Assembly: GCA_903898725.1 (NCBI GenBank)
Contig: CAIUGQ010000728.1
Coordinates: 1 to 7,365 of the forward strand
Source of the DNA: an uncultured Burkholderiales bacterium
Lineage (GTDB): Bacteria; Pseudomonadota; Gammaproteobacteria; Burkholderiales; Burkholderiaceae_E
Reading direction: 5' to 3'
DNA length: 7,365 nt
In this document: piece by piece, positions 1 through 5,637 of the stretch
Position numbering within the stretch: the first letter of the stretch is position 1
Layout of the letters: the number at the start of each line of letters is the position of its first letter
Notes under the pieces: generated by a model
Seen by the model: only the letters and a program-made list of their open reading frames with translations
Databases searched by the model: none
What the model was told of the DNA's origin: nothing
Position numbers and translations under genes: made by a program

Positions 1-69
1 GCGGCAACCGACGCCTGACGCCGGGCGCGCCCGGGGCCGGCCGGCGCCGAGCGAGGCCGCCGGCCAGCG

Positions 70-103
70 AACCAAACAAAAAAGCCCGCGTCACCGCGGG
101 CTT
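70..103 (-). terminator. Rho-independent terminator of the tkt-gap operon
   Basis: Read on the minus strand, a perfect 9-bp stem (AAGCCCGCG / CGCGGGCTT, at 95-103 and 82-90) encloses the loop GTGA, a GNRA-type tetraloop. It runs straight into a T-rich tract (TTTTTTGTTTGGTT, counting the last stem bases). It lies 44 bp after the gap stop codon, so it should end the tkt-gap transcript. On the plus strand the stem is followed by a weaker T-rich stretch (CTTCTTCGTTT). It may therefore also work for a gene coming in from the left, but no such gene is visible. Confidence 0.92.
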
Positions 104-146
104 CTTCGTTTCCGGGCGGCACCGCCTCGCGGCGGAGCGCCGGGCA

Positions 147-1157
147 TCACTTCGCCGACATCAGCGCGACGGTGGTGTCGAGCATGCGGTTGCTGAAGCC
201 CCACTCGTTGTCGTACCAGCTCGAGACCTTCACCAGACGACCCGAGACCTTGGTCAGCGTCGAATCGAAGATCGACGAGCGCGGATCGTGGTTGAAGTCG
301 CTCGAGACGAGCTGCGCGGTGTTGTAGCCGAGGATGCCCTTGAGCTCGCCTTCGGCCGCCGCCTTCATGATCGCGTTGACCTCGTCCACCGTGGTGTCGC
401 GCGCGGCGATGAAGGACAGGTCGACGATCGACACGTTGAGGGTCGGGACGCGGATCGCGTAGCCGTCGAGCTTGCCGGCCAGCTCGGGCCGCACCAGCCC
501 GACCGCCGCGGCCGCGCCGGTCTTGGTCGGGATCATGTTGTGCGCGGCGGCGCGCGCACGGCGCAGGTCCTCGTGCATCACGTCGGACAGGCGCTGGTCG
601 TTGGTGAACGCGTGGACGGTGGTCATCAGCCCGTTGACCAGACCGATGGTGTCGTTCAGCGGCTTGACCACCGGAGCCAGGCAGTTGGTCGTGCACGACG
701 CGTTCGAGATCACGGTGTGCGCCGCCTTCAGCACGCCCTGGTTGACCCCGTAGACGATGGTCGCGTCGACGTCCTTGCCGCCCGGCTGCGAGATGACGAC
801 CTTCTTGGCACCGCCCTTCATGTGGGCCGATGCCGCGGCCTTCGTCGTGAAGTAGCCGGTGCACTCGAGCACCACGTCGACGTTCTCGGCGCCCCACGGA
901 ATCTGGGCCGGATCGCGCTGCGCGAAGACCTTGATGCGGTCGCCGTTGACGACCATCGAGTCGCCTTCGACCGACACCGTGCCGCTGAAGCGACCGTGGG
1001 TCGTGTCGTACTGCGTCAGGTGGGCGTTGGTGTTCGGGTCGCCGAGGTCGTTGATCGCGACGATCTGCAGGTCGTGGGTCTTGCCGCCCTCGTAGTGGGC
1101 ACGCAGGATGTTCCGGCCGATTCGGCCGTAGCCGTTGATGGCGACACGCAAGGTCAT
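147..1157 (-). CDS. gap: Glyceraldehyde-3-phosphate dehydrogenase, NAD-dependent type
   Basis: This 336-residue enzyme has normal family length. It catalyses the reversible oxidative phosphorylation of glyceraldehyde 3-phosphate to 1,3-bisphosphoglycerate in the cytoplasm, serving glycolysis, gluconeogenesis or the Calvin cycle. The N-terminal Rossmann motif NGYGRIGR is at residues 8-15. The adenosine-binding loop is INDLGD (35-40), with D37 in the place usual for NAD preference. The catalytic motif SNASCTTNCLAP has Cys155 as nucleophile, and His182 (TTVHAFTND) is the partner base. The C-terminal WYDNEWGFSNR signature is intact. The start is fixed by AAGGAG 5 nt upstream, which overlaps the tkt stop codon. 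gap is the second gene of a two-gene operon and is followed by a strong terminator. One small departure from the forms I recall is SQPGGKD where SAPGGKD is usual. The product is certain; the physiological direction is not. Confidence 0.98.
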   Translation of the reverse strand: MTLRVAINGYGRIGRNILRAHYEGGKTHDLQIVAINDLGDPNTNAHLTQYDTTHGRFSGTVSVEGDSMVVNGDRIKVFAQRDPAQIPWGAENVDVVLECTGYFTTKAAASAHMKGGAKKVVISQPGGKDVDATIVYGVNQGVLKAAHTVISNASCTTNCLAPVVKPLNDTIGLVNGLMTTVHAFTNDQRLSDVMHEDLRRARAAAHNMIPTKTGAAAAVGLVRPELAGKLDGYAIRVPTLNVSIVDLSFIAARDTTVDEVNAIMKAAAEGELKGILGYNTAQLVSSDFNHDPRSSIFDSTLTKVSGRLVKVSSWYDNEWGFSNRMLDTTVALMSAK

Positions 1158-1162
1158 GACAG

Positions 1163-1168
1163 CTCCTT
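1163..1168 (-). promoter_or_regulatory. gap ribosome binding site overlapping the tkt stop codon
   Basis: On the minus strand the junction reads CCTAAGGAGCTGTCATG. AAGGAG is a near-perfect Shine-Dalgarno sequence, 5 nt before the gap ATG. Its first two bases are the last two of the tkt TAA stop. Ribosomes ending tkt therefore finish on the gap initiation region, which suggests translational coupling (inference). Confidence 0.85.
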
Positions 1169-3281
1169 AGGTTGAATGCTTGGCGAGCACGGCGCGGACG
1201 GTGTCCGCGACGTTCTCGGGCGTGAATCCGAAATGCTTGAACAGCGTGCCGGCGGGGGCCGACTCGCCGTAGCGGTCCAGGCCGACGACCGCATCGCAGC
1301 GGTACTTCCACCACCCGTCGGTGACGCCGGCCTCGACCGCGATCCGCGGGAGAGTGTCGGGCAACACGCGTGCCTTGTATGTGACGTCCTGCCGATCGAA
1401 GACCGAGGTCGAGGGCATCGACACGATGCGCACCTCGATGCCGTCCTCGGCGAGCAGCTCGCGAGCGGCCATCGCCAGGCCCAGCTCCGAGCCGGTGGCG
1501 ATGATCGCGCAGCGCGGTTCGGCGGCGTCGCGCACGACGTAGCCGCCGTGCCGGATGGCCTCGACCTGCGCGTCGGAGCGGGTCACGAAGGGCACGGCCT
1601 GGCGTGACAGCAGCAGCGCGCTCGGGCCATCGTCACGCTCGATCGACATCGCCCACGACACCGCCGCCTCGACGGGGTCGGCCGGACGCCAGACGTCCAG
1701 CCCGGGGATCAGGCGCAGGCTGGCGGCGTGCTCGACCGACTGATGGGTCGGGCCGTCCTCGCCGAGACCGATGGAGTCGTGCGTGAAGACGTGGATCACG
1801 CGCTGCTTCATCAGCGCGGCCATGCGGATGGCGTTGCGGGAATAGTCGCTGAAGGTGAGGAAGGTGCCGCCGAAGGGCAGGTGCCCGCCGTGCAGCGCGA
1901 CCCCGTTCATCAGCGCGGCCATGCCGAATTCGCGCACGCCGTAGTTGATGTGGCGCCCTGCGACGAACGACTGGCCGTCGGGGCCGCCGAAGCTGCGGAA
2001 CGCGCCGGCCCCCTTCCAGTCGGTCAGGTTCGAGCCGGTCAGGTCGGCCGAGCCGCCGAGCAGCTCGGGCAGCGCCGGGCCGAAGTGGTTCAGCGCGTTC
2101 TGCGAGGCCTTGCGGGTCGCGATCGTCTCGGCCTTCGTCACCGCCTCGTCGATGGCGCGCTGCGCGGTGAACTCCCAGGTCGCGGGGAGCACGCCGCGCA
2201 TGCGGCGCTCGAACTCGCCGGCCTGCTGCGGGAAGCGCTCGGCATAGGCCGCGAACAGGTCGTCCCAGGCGGCCTGGCGCTGGGCGCCCGAGCCGGTGGC
2301 GTCCCAGGCCGAGTAGACGTCGGCCGGGATCTCGAAGGGGCCGTGGTTCCAGCCCATCCAGCGGCGCACGCCGGCGATCTCCTCGGCACCCAGCGGCTCG
2401 CCGTGGGCCTTCGACTTGCCGGCGCGGGTGGGCGCGCCCTTGCCGATGACGGTGCGGCACTGGATGAGGGTCGGGGCGAAGCGCTGGCCGCCGGGCATCT
2501 CGCGGCCGTTGGTGCCCCATTCCTTGGCGATCTCGATGGCCGCGTCGACCGCGTCGACGTCATGGCCGTCGACCTCGGCGATCACGTTCCAGCCGTAGGC
2601 CTCGAAGCGCCGCAGGGTGTCGTCGCGGAACCAGGACTGCACTTCGCCGTCGATCGAGATGCCGTTGTCGTCGTAGAGCACAACGAGCTTGGACAGGCCC
2701 CAGGTCCCGGCGAGCGAGCAGACCTCGTGCGAGATCCCTTCCATCAGGCATCCGTCGCCGGCGAACACCCAGGTGAAGTGGTCGACGATGGGGAAGCCGT
2801 CGCGGTTGAACTCGGCGGCCAGCATCCGCTCCGACAGCGCCATGCCGACCGCGTTCGCCAGGCCCTGCCCGAGCGGGCCGGTGGTGGTCTCCACGCCCGG
2901 CGTGATGCCGACCTCGGGGTGCCCGGGCGTCTTGGAATGCAGCTTGCGGAAGTTGCGCAGCTCGTCGATCGACAGGTCGTAGCCGGTCAGGTGCAGCAGC
3001 GCGTAGAGCAGCATCGAGCCGTGGCCGTTCGACAGCACGAAGCGGTCACGGTCGAACCAGGTCGGATGGGCAGGGTTGTGGCGCAGGTGCCGACCCCAGA
3101 GCGCCAAGGCGATGTCGGCCATGCCCATCGGCATCCCGGGATGGCCCGAGTTCGCCTGCTCGACGGCGTCCATCGCGAGTGCCCGGATGGCGGAGGCCAT
3201 GCGGGCCGGTTCGCTGTGGTCGCGGGGCGCGTCTGCGGTCGGGCCGGTGTGGCCGGCGACGGCGGGAGGGGATGTCTGCAT
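1167..3281 (-). CDS. tkt: Transketolase
   Basis: This 704-residue, thiamine-diphosphate-dependent enzyme moves two-carbon ketol units between sugar phosphates (xylulose 5-phosphate with ribose 5-phosphate or erythrose 4-phosphate). It acts in the non-oxidative pentose phosphate pathway or the Calvin cycle. The N-terminal ThDP domain has SGHPG (His47), SNGHGS (His87), the GDGCLMEG cofactor motif (175-182) and N206. Next come HGEPLG (His293), the pyrimidine domain with YGVREFG (catalytic Glu451) and THDSIGLGEDGPTH (His501), and the C-terminal domain. These match E. coli H26, H66, H261, E411 and H473 by recalled alignment. The chosen ATG at 3281 has GAGG 8 nt upstream and gives a tail about 20 residues longer than in E. 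coli. Met28 (ATG at 3200) is the alternative but lacks a clear ribosome site. The frame stays open far upstream, antisense to rsmE; that extension is a base-composition artefact. tkt is the first gene of the tkt-gap operon and is divergent from rsmE. Confidence 0.97.
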   Translation of the reverse strand: MQTSPPAVAGHTGPTADAPRDHSEPARMASAIRALAMDAVEQANSGHPGMPMGMADIALALWGRHLRHNPAHPTWFDRDRFVLSNGHGSMLLYALLHLTGYDLSIDELRNFRKLHSKTPGHPEVGITPGVETTTGPLGQGLANAVGMALSERMLAAEFNRDGFPIVDHFTWVFAGDGCLMEGISHEVCSLAGTWGLSKLVVLYDDNGISIDGEVQSWFRDDTLRRFEAYGWNVIAEVDGHDVDAVDAAIEIAKEWGTNGREMPGGQRFAPTLIQCRTVIGKGAPTRAGKSKAHGEPLGAEEIAGVRRWMGWNHGPFEIPADVYSAWDATGSGAQRQAAWDDLFAAYAERFPQQAGEFERRMRGVLPATWEFTAQRAIDEAVTKAETIATRKASQNALNHFGPALPELLGGSADLTGSNLTDWKGAGAFRSFGGPDGQSFVAGRHINYGVREFGMAALMNGVALHGGHLPFGGTFLTFSDYSRNAIRMAALMKQRVIHVFTHDSIGLGEDGPTHQSVEHAASLRLIPGLDVWRPADPVEAAVSWAMSIERDDGPSALLLSRQAVPFVTRSDAQVEAIRHGGYVVRDAAEPRCAIIATGSELGLAMAARELLAEDGIEVRIVSMPSTSVFDRQDVTYKARVLPDTLPRIAVEAGVTDGWWKYRCDAVVGLDRYGESAPAGTLFKHFGFTPENVADTVRAVLAKHST

Positions 3282-3333
3282 GGGGGGCGCCTCGCGGGCC
3301 GGTCGGGCCCGGCTGGGGGGGTGGGAAGCGTCG

Positions 3334-3361
3334 ATTTTATCAAACGGGCGCGACCCGTCCG
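3334..3361 (-). promoter_or_regulatory. Candidate promoter of the tkt-gap operon
   Basis: The only A+T-rich island in the divergent region is at 3333-3344. On the minus strand it contains TAAAAT (3339 down to 3334), a good -10 element. A poor -35 candidate, CGGACG, lies at 3361-3356 with a 16-bp spacer. The start of transcription would fall near 3327, giving a leader of about 45 nt before the tkt ATG. The -10 is visible; the -35 is weak, so the call is tentative. Confidence 0.4.
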
Positions 3362-3370
3362 ACGGCACGC

Positions 3371-3376
3371 TACACT
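3371..3376 (+). promoter_or_regulatory. Candidate -10 element of rsmE
   Basis: TACACT lies 8 nt before the rsmE ATG at 3385. No recognisable -35 is found 16-18 bp upstream. If it is used, transcription would begin within a few bases of the start codon and the mRNA would be leaderless or nearly so. This fits the absence of a Shine-Dalgarno sequence. The position relative to the start codon is seen; the function is inferred. Confidence 0.3.
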
Positions 3377-3384
3377 GCGCCGCG

Positions 3385-4185
3385 ATGTCCGCGCCCTCGG
3401 TGTACCGCCTGTTCCACGCCGGCCCGCTCGCGGCCGGTGCCCTGCTCCGCCTCGACGCCGAGTCCAGCCACCATGCGCTGCGCGTGCTGAGGCTGGCCGC
3501 GGGCGACACGGTCGAGGTCTTCGACGGGCGCGGCCGACGCTGCGCGGCCACCCTGCTCGACGCCGACCCGCGCGGCGCCACCGTGAGCGCCGGCGAACCG
3601 GTCGATGCGCGCACCGAGAGCCCGCTGGCGCTGGGGCTCGCCCAGGCGCTGCCCGCCGGCGACAAGATGGACTGGGTCGTCGAGAAGGCGGTCGAGCTCG
3701 GCGCGACCGCGATCCAGCCGCTGTTCTCGCGCCGCTCGGTGCTCAGGCTGGACGAGGCGCGCGCCGCCAAGCGGCTCGCGCACTGGCGGCGCATCGCGGT
3801 CGCCGCCTGCATGCAGTGCGGCCGCGACGTGCTGCCCTCGATCGCCGAGCCGATGCCGATCGAACGCTGGCTCGCGCGACCCGGCGGCCCCGGCTGGCCG
3901 GCGTCGGCGCCCGATCCGACAGCCTCCCCCGCCGCTGCCGGCGACCCGCAGCCGCTGCGCCTGATGCTGTCGCCGCGCGGTGAGGCCGGGTTGGATGCAT
4001 GGCCGGCCCCGATGACGGGCGCCTGGCTGCTGGCCGGTCCGGAGAGCGGGCTCGACGATGCCGAGGAGGCCCGGGCGATCGCCACCGGCTGGCAGCCGCT
4101 GCGCCTCGGGCCGCGGACGCTGCGCACCGAGACCGCGGGCCTCGCTGCGCTGGCGGCACTCCAGGCACGGTTCGGCGACTTCTGA
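3385..4185 (+). CDS. rsmE: 16S rRNA (uracil-1498-N3)-methyltransferase
   Basis: This 266-residue SPOUT-family methyltransferase uses S-adenosylmethionine to make m3U1498 in 16S rRNA of the small ribosomal subunit. The N-terminal PUA-like part carries the family pattern SSHHALRVLRLAAGD (27-41). The RsmE hallmark GDKMDWVVEKAVELGATAIQ (92-111) begins the methyltransferase domain. It is followed by RIAVAACMQCGRDVLP (136-151), the knot motif GPESGL (218-223) and LGPRTLRTETA (241-251). Two oddities stand out. The second glycine of the usual GPEGG is Ser221, and a Pro/Ala-rich stretch (about 165-190) splits the domain between CGR and LSPRG. The ATG at 3385 is chosen because homology begins right after it and no ATG, GTG or TTG lies shortly upstream in frame; the longer open frame upstream runs antisense to tkt. 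There is no clear Shine-Dalgarno sequence. The gene is divergent from tkt. Confidence 0.95.
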   Translation: MSAPSVYRLFHAGPLAAGALLRLDAESSHHALRVLRLAAGDTVEVFDGRGRRCAATLLDADPRGATVSAGEPVDARTESPLALGLAQALPAGDKMDWVVEKAVELGATAIQPLFSRRSVLRLDEARAAKRLAHWRRIAVAACMQCGRDVLPSIAEPMPIERWLARPGGPGWPASAPDPTASPAAAGDPQPLRLMLSPRGEAGLDAWPAPMTGAWLLAGPESGLDDAEEARAIATGWQPLRLGPRTLRTETAGLAALAALQARFGDF

Positions 4186-4219
4186 CCGCCGGGACGGCGG
4201 CCCCGACCCATCCCGGCGG
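4186..4219 (+). other. Inverted repeat directly after the rsmE stop codon
   Basis: A perfect 9-bp inverted repeat, CCGCCGGGA (4186-4194) and TCCCGGCGG (4211-4219) with a 16-nt loop, begins at the base after the rsmE TGA. A shorter alternative pairs CCGCC (4186-4190) with GGCGG (4196-4200). No T-run follows, so it is not a classical intrinsic terminator. It could protect the transcript end or be a by-product of high G+C content. Confidence 0.35.
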
Positions 4220-4281
4220 GCGGCCCGCGCGCAGGGACTGTCACGACGCGGACCGGCCGCTGCGCTAAGCTCGGCCCGAGC

Positions 4282-4303
4282 GGCGGGGTCCGTCGACCCC
4301 GCC
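4282..4303 (+). other. Stem-loop upstream of the yidB-like gene
   Basis: GGCGGGGTC (4282-4290), loop CGTC and GACCCCGCC (4295-4303) form a perfect 9-bp hairpin ending 36 bp before the yidB-like ATG. It is preceded by a smaller palindrome, GCTCGG-C-CCGAGC (4269-4281). The following sequence is pyrimidine-rich but poor in T, so termination is doubtful. The hairpin may lie in the 5' leader of the downstream gene or mark the end of rsmE transcripts. Confidence 0.4.
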
Positions 4304-4328
4304 TCCTGCCTTCCCACCCGACTTCGAT

Positions 4329-4332
4329 AGGA
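4329..4332 (+). promoter_or_regulatory. Ribosome binding site of the yidB-like gene
   Basis: AGGA lies 7 nt before the ATG at 4340 and supports that start. It sits between two copies of GACTTCGA (4320-4327 and 4331-4338), and its last two bases are the first two bases of the second copy. Confidence 0.6.
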
Positions 4333-4339
4333 CTTCGAC

Positions 4340-4768
4340 ATGAGCCTGATGGACAACCTTCTCGGCAGCCTCGGCGGCGCGCTCGGCGGCCAGGCACAGC
4401 AGCAGGCGAATCCGCTGATGCAGGCGGCGATGGCCCTGCTCGCCGGCCAGCAGGGCGGCGGCGGCGCGGGCGGCCTCGGCGACCTGGTGGCGGCCTTCAC
4501 CAAGGGCGGCATGGGCGATGTCGTCCAGTCCTGGATCGGCACGGGCCAGAACCTGCCGATCTCGGCGGACCAGCTCCAGCAGGTGCTCGGCAGCGACACG
4601 ATCGCCGGCCTCGCGAAGCAGCTCGGGATGTCGCAGCAGGACGCCGGAAGCGGGCTCGCCGACCTGCTGCCGCAGCTCGTCGACACCCTCACCCCGCAGG
4701 GTCAGCTGCCGCAGGGCGGGCTCGGCGACCTGGGTTCGATCATGGCGGCGCTCGGCGGGCGCCGCTGA
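4340..4768 (+). CDS. YidB-like protein (DUF937 family)
   Basis: This is a 142-residue, small, Gly/Gln/Leu-rich protein of the YidB/DUF937 family, whose biochemical role I cannot state. The N-terminal third (1-47) is low complexity: GSLGGALGGQ, a QQ-rich stretch and GGGGAGG. The family core then follows: GMGDVVQSWIGTGQNLPIS (57-75), LQQVLGSDTIAGLAKQLGMS (79-98) and LLPQLVDTLTPQGQLP (109-124). These are the usual YidB landmarks, with the conserved Trp65. There is no signal peptide, no membrane segment and no cysteine, so a soluble cytoplasmic protein is expected. The start has AGGA 7 nt upstream. The last 29 bp overlap the 3' end of the barstar gene on the opposite strand. The gene stands 154 bp after rsmE, and inverted repeats in that gap make a separate transcript likely. 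The family assignment is firm and the function unknown. Confidence 0.9.
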   Translation: MSLMDNLLGSLGGALGGQAQQQANPLMQAAMALLAGQQGGGGAGGLGDLVAAFTKGGMGDVVQSWIGTGQNLPISADQLQQVLGSDTIAGLAKQLGMSQQDAGSGLADLLPQLVDTLTPQGQLPQGGLGDLGSIMAALGGRR

Positions 4769-5177
4769 CCGACCAGAACGCGCGGCACGCGACGCCCTGC
4801 CCGGCAAATTCGTCGGCGGCGTCGCGCAGCACGTCCAGCAGCGCGTCGCGGGCGTCCGCGTCGAAGCCCGGGGCGCCGGGCAGATGCTCGAGGACCAGCA
4901 CCAGGCCCGGGCCGACACCGTCCGCGGCGCCTTCCCCCGGCGCGGGGTCGAGATCGGTCAGGCAGTCGTAGAGGGCATCGAGGTTCGCCCCGAAGTGAGC
5001 GGGCAGCCCGAAGCCCCGGGCGATCGCCGCCATCACCCCGGCCTTGTCGCGCGCATCGGCGCAGTCGGCATGGAGCAGCCGATGGCCCGCGGCCCGCGCC
5101 TCGCGACGAAGCGTCGCGATACGGCGTCCGGCCAGCGGCTCGACCGTGTGGGGCGGCAGGCCCTCGAGCGGGGTCAT
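4740..5177 (-). CDS. Barstar-family ribonuclease inhibitor
   Basis: This 145-residue protein is a likely cytoplasmic inhibitor of the ribonuclease encoded just upstream. Known barstars plug the active site of barnase-type enzymes. The barstar signature is HFGANLDALYDCLTDL (61-76). By recalled alignment, D67 and D71 correspond to barstar Asp35 and Asp39, the key contacts. Y70 stands for Trp38, H61 for Tyr29 and D119 (in VLRDA) for Glu76. The strand PGLVLVLEHL (90-99) and helix DALLDVLRDA (111-120) follow. It is longer than the 89-residue Bacillus barstar, with about 32 extra residues at the N-terminus and an RRAPP tail. The ATG lies 4 bp after the ribonuclease stop, with GGGAG 7 nt upstream. 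The last codons run antisense into the yidB-like gene. No terminator is visible. The family is sure; the exact partner is inferred from adjacency. Confidence 0.92.
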   Translation of the reverse strand: MTPLEGLPPHTVEPLAGRRIATLRREARAAGHRLLHADCADARDKAGVMAAIARGFGLPAHFGANLDALYDCLTDLDPAPGEGAADGVGPGLVLVLEHLPGAPGFDADARDALLDVLRDAADEFAGQGVACRAFWSVSGARRAPP

Positions 5178-5181
5178 CGCG

Positions 5182-5565
5182 TCACTCCCGGATCCGTCGG
5201 AACGACGCGTAGTGGTCGTCGGTGTACCAGTACTCGCCCGAGACCCGGGCATTGCCGCCGGCCACGATCCGCCGCGCGCCGCGGTCGCGCGAACCGGGCG
5301 TCTTGACGGTGTATTCGGTGTAGTAGCCGCGGGGCTGGCGCGGCAGCAGCCGTTCGCGGTTGCCGAACACCGTGCCGTCCTTCGAGTACGGGAAGGGGCC
5401 GCCGGCACGGATCAGCGCGAGGGTGTCGCGAGCCTCGCGGGGCAGCTCGCGCAGCGCCACCTCGGTCCCGGCGCCCGGCACCCGCTCGTCGCGGGCGAGG
5501 GCGAACGCCCCCGCGAGCAGCACGAGCGACACCAGCAGCAGGACCGACCATCGGCGCATCGTCAT
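5182..5565 (-). CDS. Secreted guanyl-specific ribonuclease (RNase Sa/barnase type)
   Basis: This 127-residue precursor is a microbial ribonuclease of the N1/T1-barnase family, which cleaves single-stranded RNA after guanosine through a 2',3'-cyclic intermediate. The signal peptide has MRR, then a hydrophobic core (about 6-21) and AxA cleavage after ALA24, so export to the periplasm or outside is expected. The mature part has FPYSKDGTVFGNRE (58-71), GYYTEYTV (80-87), RGARRIV (95-101) and YTDDHYASFRRI (114-125). By recalled alignment with Streptomyces RNase Sa, E84, R95, R99 and H118 match Glu54, Arg65, Arg69 and His85, so it should be active. It has no cysteine, whereas RNase Sa has one disulfide. 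An in-frame TAG at 5578-5580 limits the start to ATG 5565 or ATG 5559; neither has a good ribosome site. A barstar gene follows after 4 bp and a DUF1631 gene lies 72 bp upstream. Confidence 0.94.
   Translation of the reverse strand: MTMRRWSVLLLVSLVLLAGAFALARDERVPGAGTEVALRELPREARDTLALIRAGGPFPYSKDGTVFGNRERLLPRQPRGYYTEYTVKTPGSRDRGARRIVAGGNARVSGEYWYTDDHYASFRRIRE
5185..5189 (-). promoter_or_regulatory. Ribosome binding site of the barstar gene inside the ribonuclease gene
   Basis: The minus-strand junction reads CGGGAGTGACGCGATG. GGGAG lies within the last codons of the ribonuclease gene, 7 nt before the barstar ATG, and the TGA stop lies between. This supports the barstar start at 5177 and coupled translation of the pair. 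Confidence 0.65.
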
Positions 5566-5606
5566 GATGGCCGGATGCTACGGCACGGGGCAGGACGACG
5601 GAAGGA

Positions 5607-5634
5607 CGACCCGATCGGCGAGCGGGTCGCCCGC
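5607..5634 (-). other. Two competing hairpins between the DUF1631 and ribonuclease genes
   Basis: In the 72-bp gap, CGACCCG (5607-5613) can pair with CGGGTCG (5623-5629). Alternatively GCGGG (5622-5626) can pair with CCCGC (5630-5634). The two share bases 5623-5626, so only one can form. On the minus strand the larger hairpin is followed by TCCTTCC, a weak pyrimidine tract. It may act as a partial terminator, processing site or attenuator before the ribonuclease gene. The pairing is visible; a role is inferred. Confidence 0.35.
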
Positions 5635-5637
5635 GGG

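Noticed and set aside
1..69. A TGA at 16-18 could end a plus-strand gene entering from the left (last codons Ala-Ala-Thr-Asp-Ala).
   Set aside because: Five codons cannot show coding. The terminator beside it could serve such a gene, but nothing else supports it. The rest of the stretch is G+C-rich with short palindromes only.
91..1314. A 407-codon minus-strand open frame overlapping gap.
   Set aside because: It overlaps gap in another frame and runs through the terminator; gap is unambiguous.
1728..3983. A 751-codon plus-strand open frame antisense to tkt and running into rsmE.
   Set aside because: It covers strongly supported genes, has no recognisable domain, and has the Arg/Ala/Gly/Val-rich make-up typical of shadow frames at high G+C content.
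4282..4303. The 9-bp hairpin as an intrinsic terminator for rsmE or, on the other strand, for the barstar transcript.
   Set aside because: Neither side has a run of T after the stem.
3282..4397. The tkt reading frame stays open on the minus strand for over 1 kb before the chosen start.
   Set aside because: Transketolase similarity begins near residue 28 of the chosen protein. The upstream part is antisense to rsmE and the yidB-like gene and looks like low-complexity translation of G+C-rich DNA.
3370..4692. A 440-codon minus-strand open frame opposite rsmE and the yidB-like gene.
   Set aside because: No family resemblance; both genes on the other strand are clear. Antisense shadow.
5547..5565. 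The MTMRRW start of the ribonuclease as a twin-arginine signal.
   Set aside because: Two arginines occur, but the rest of the SRRxFLK-type pattern is absent; a general Sec signal fits better.
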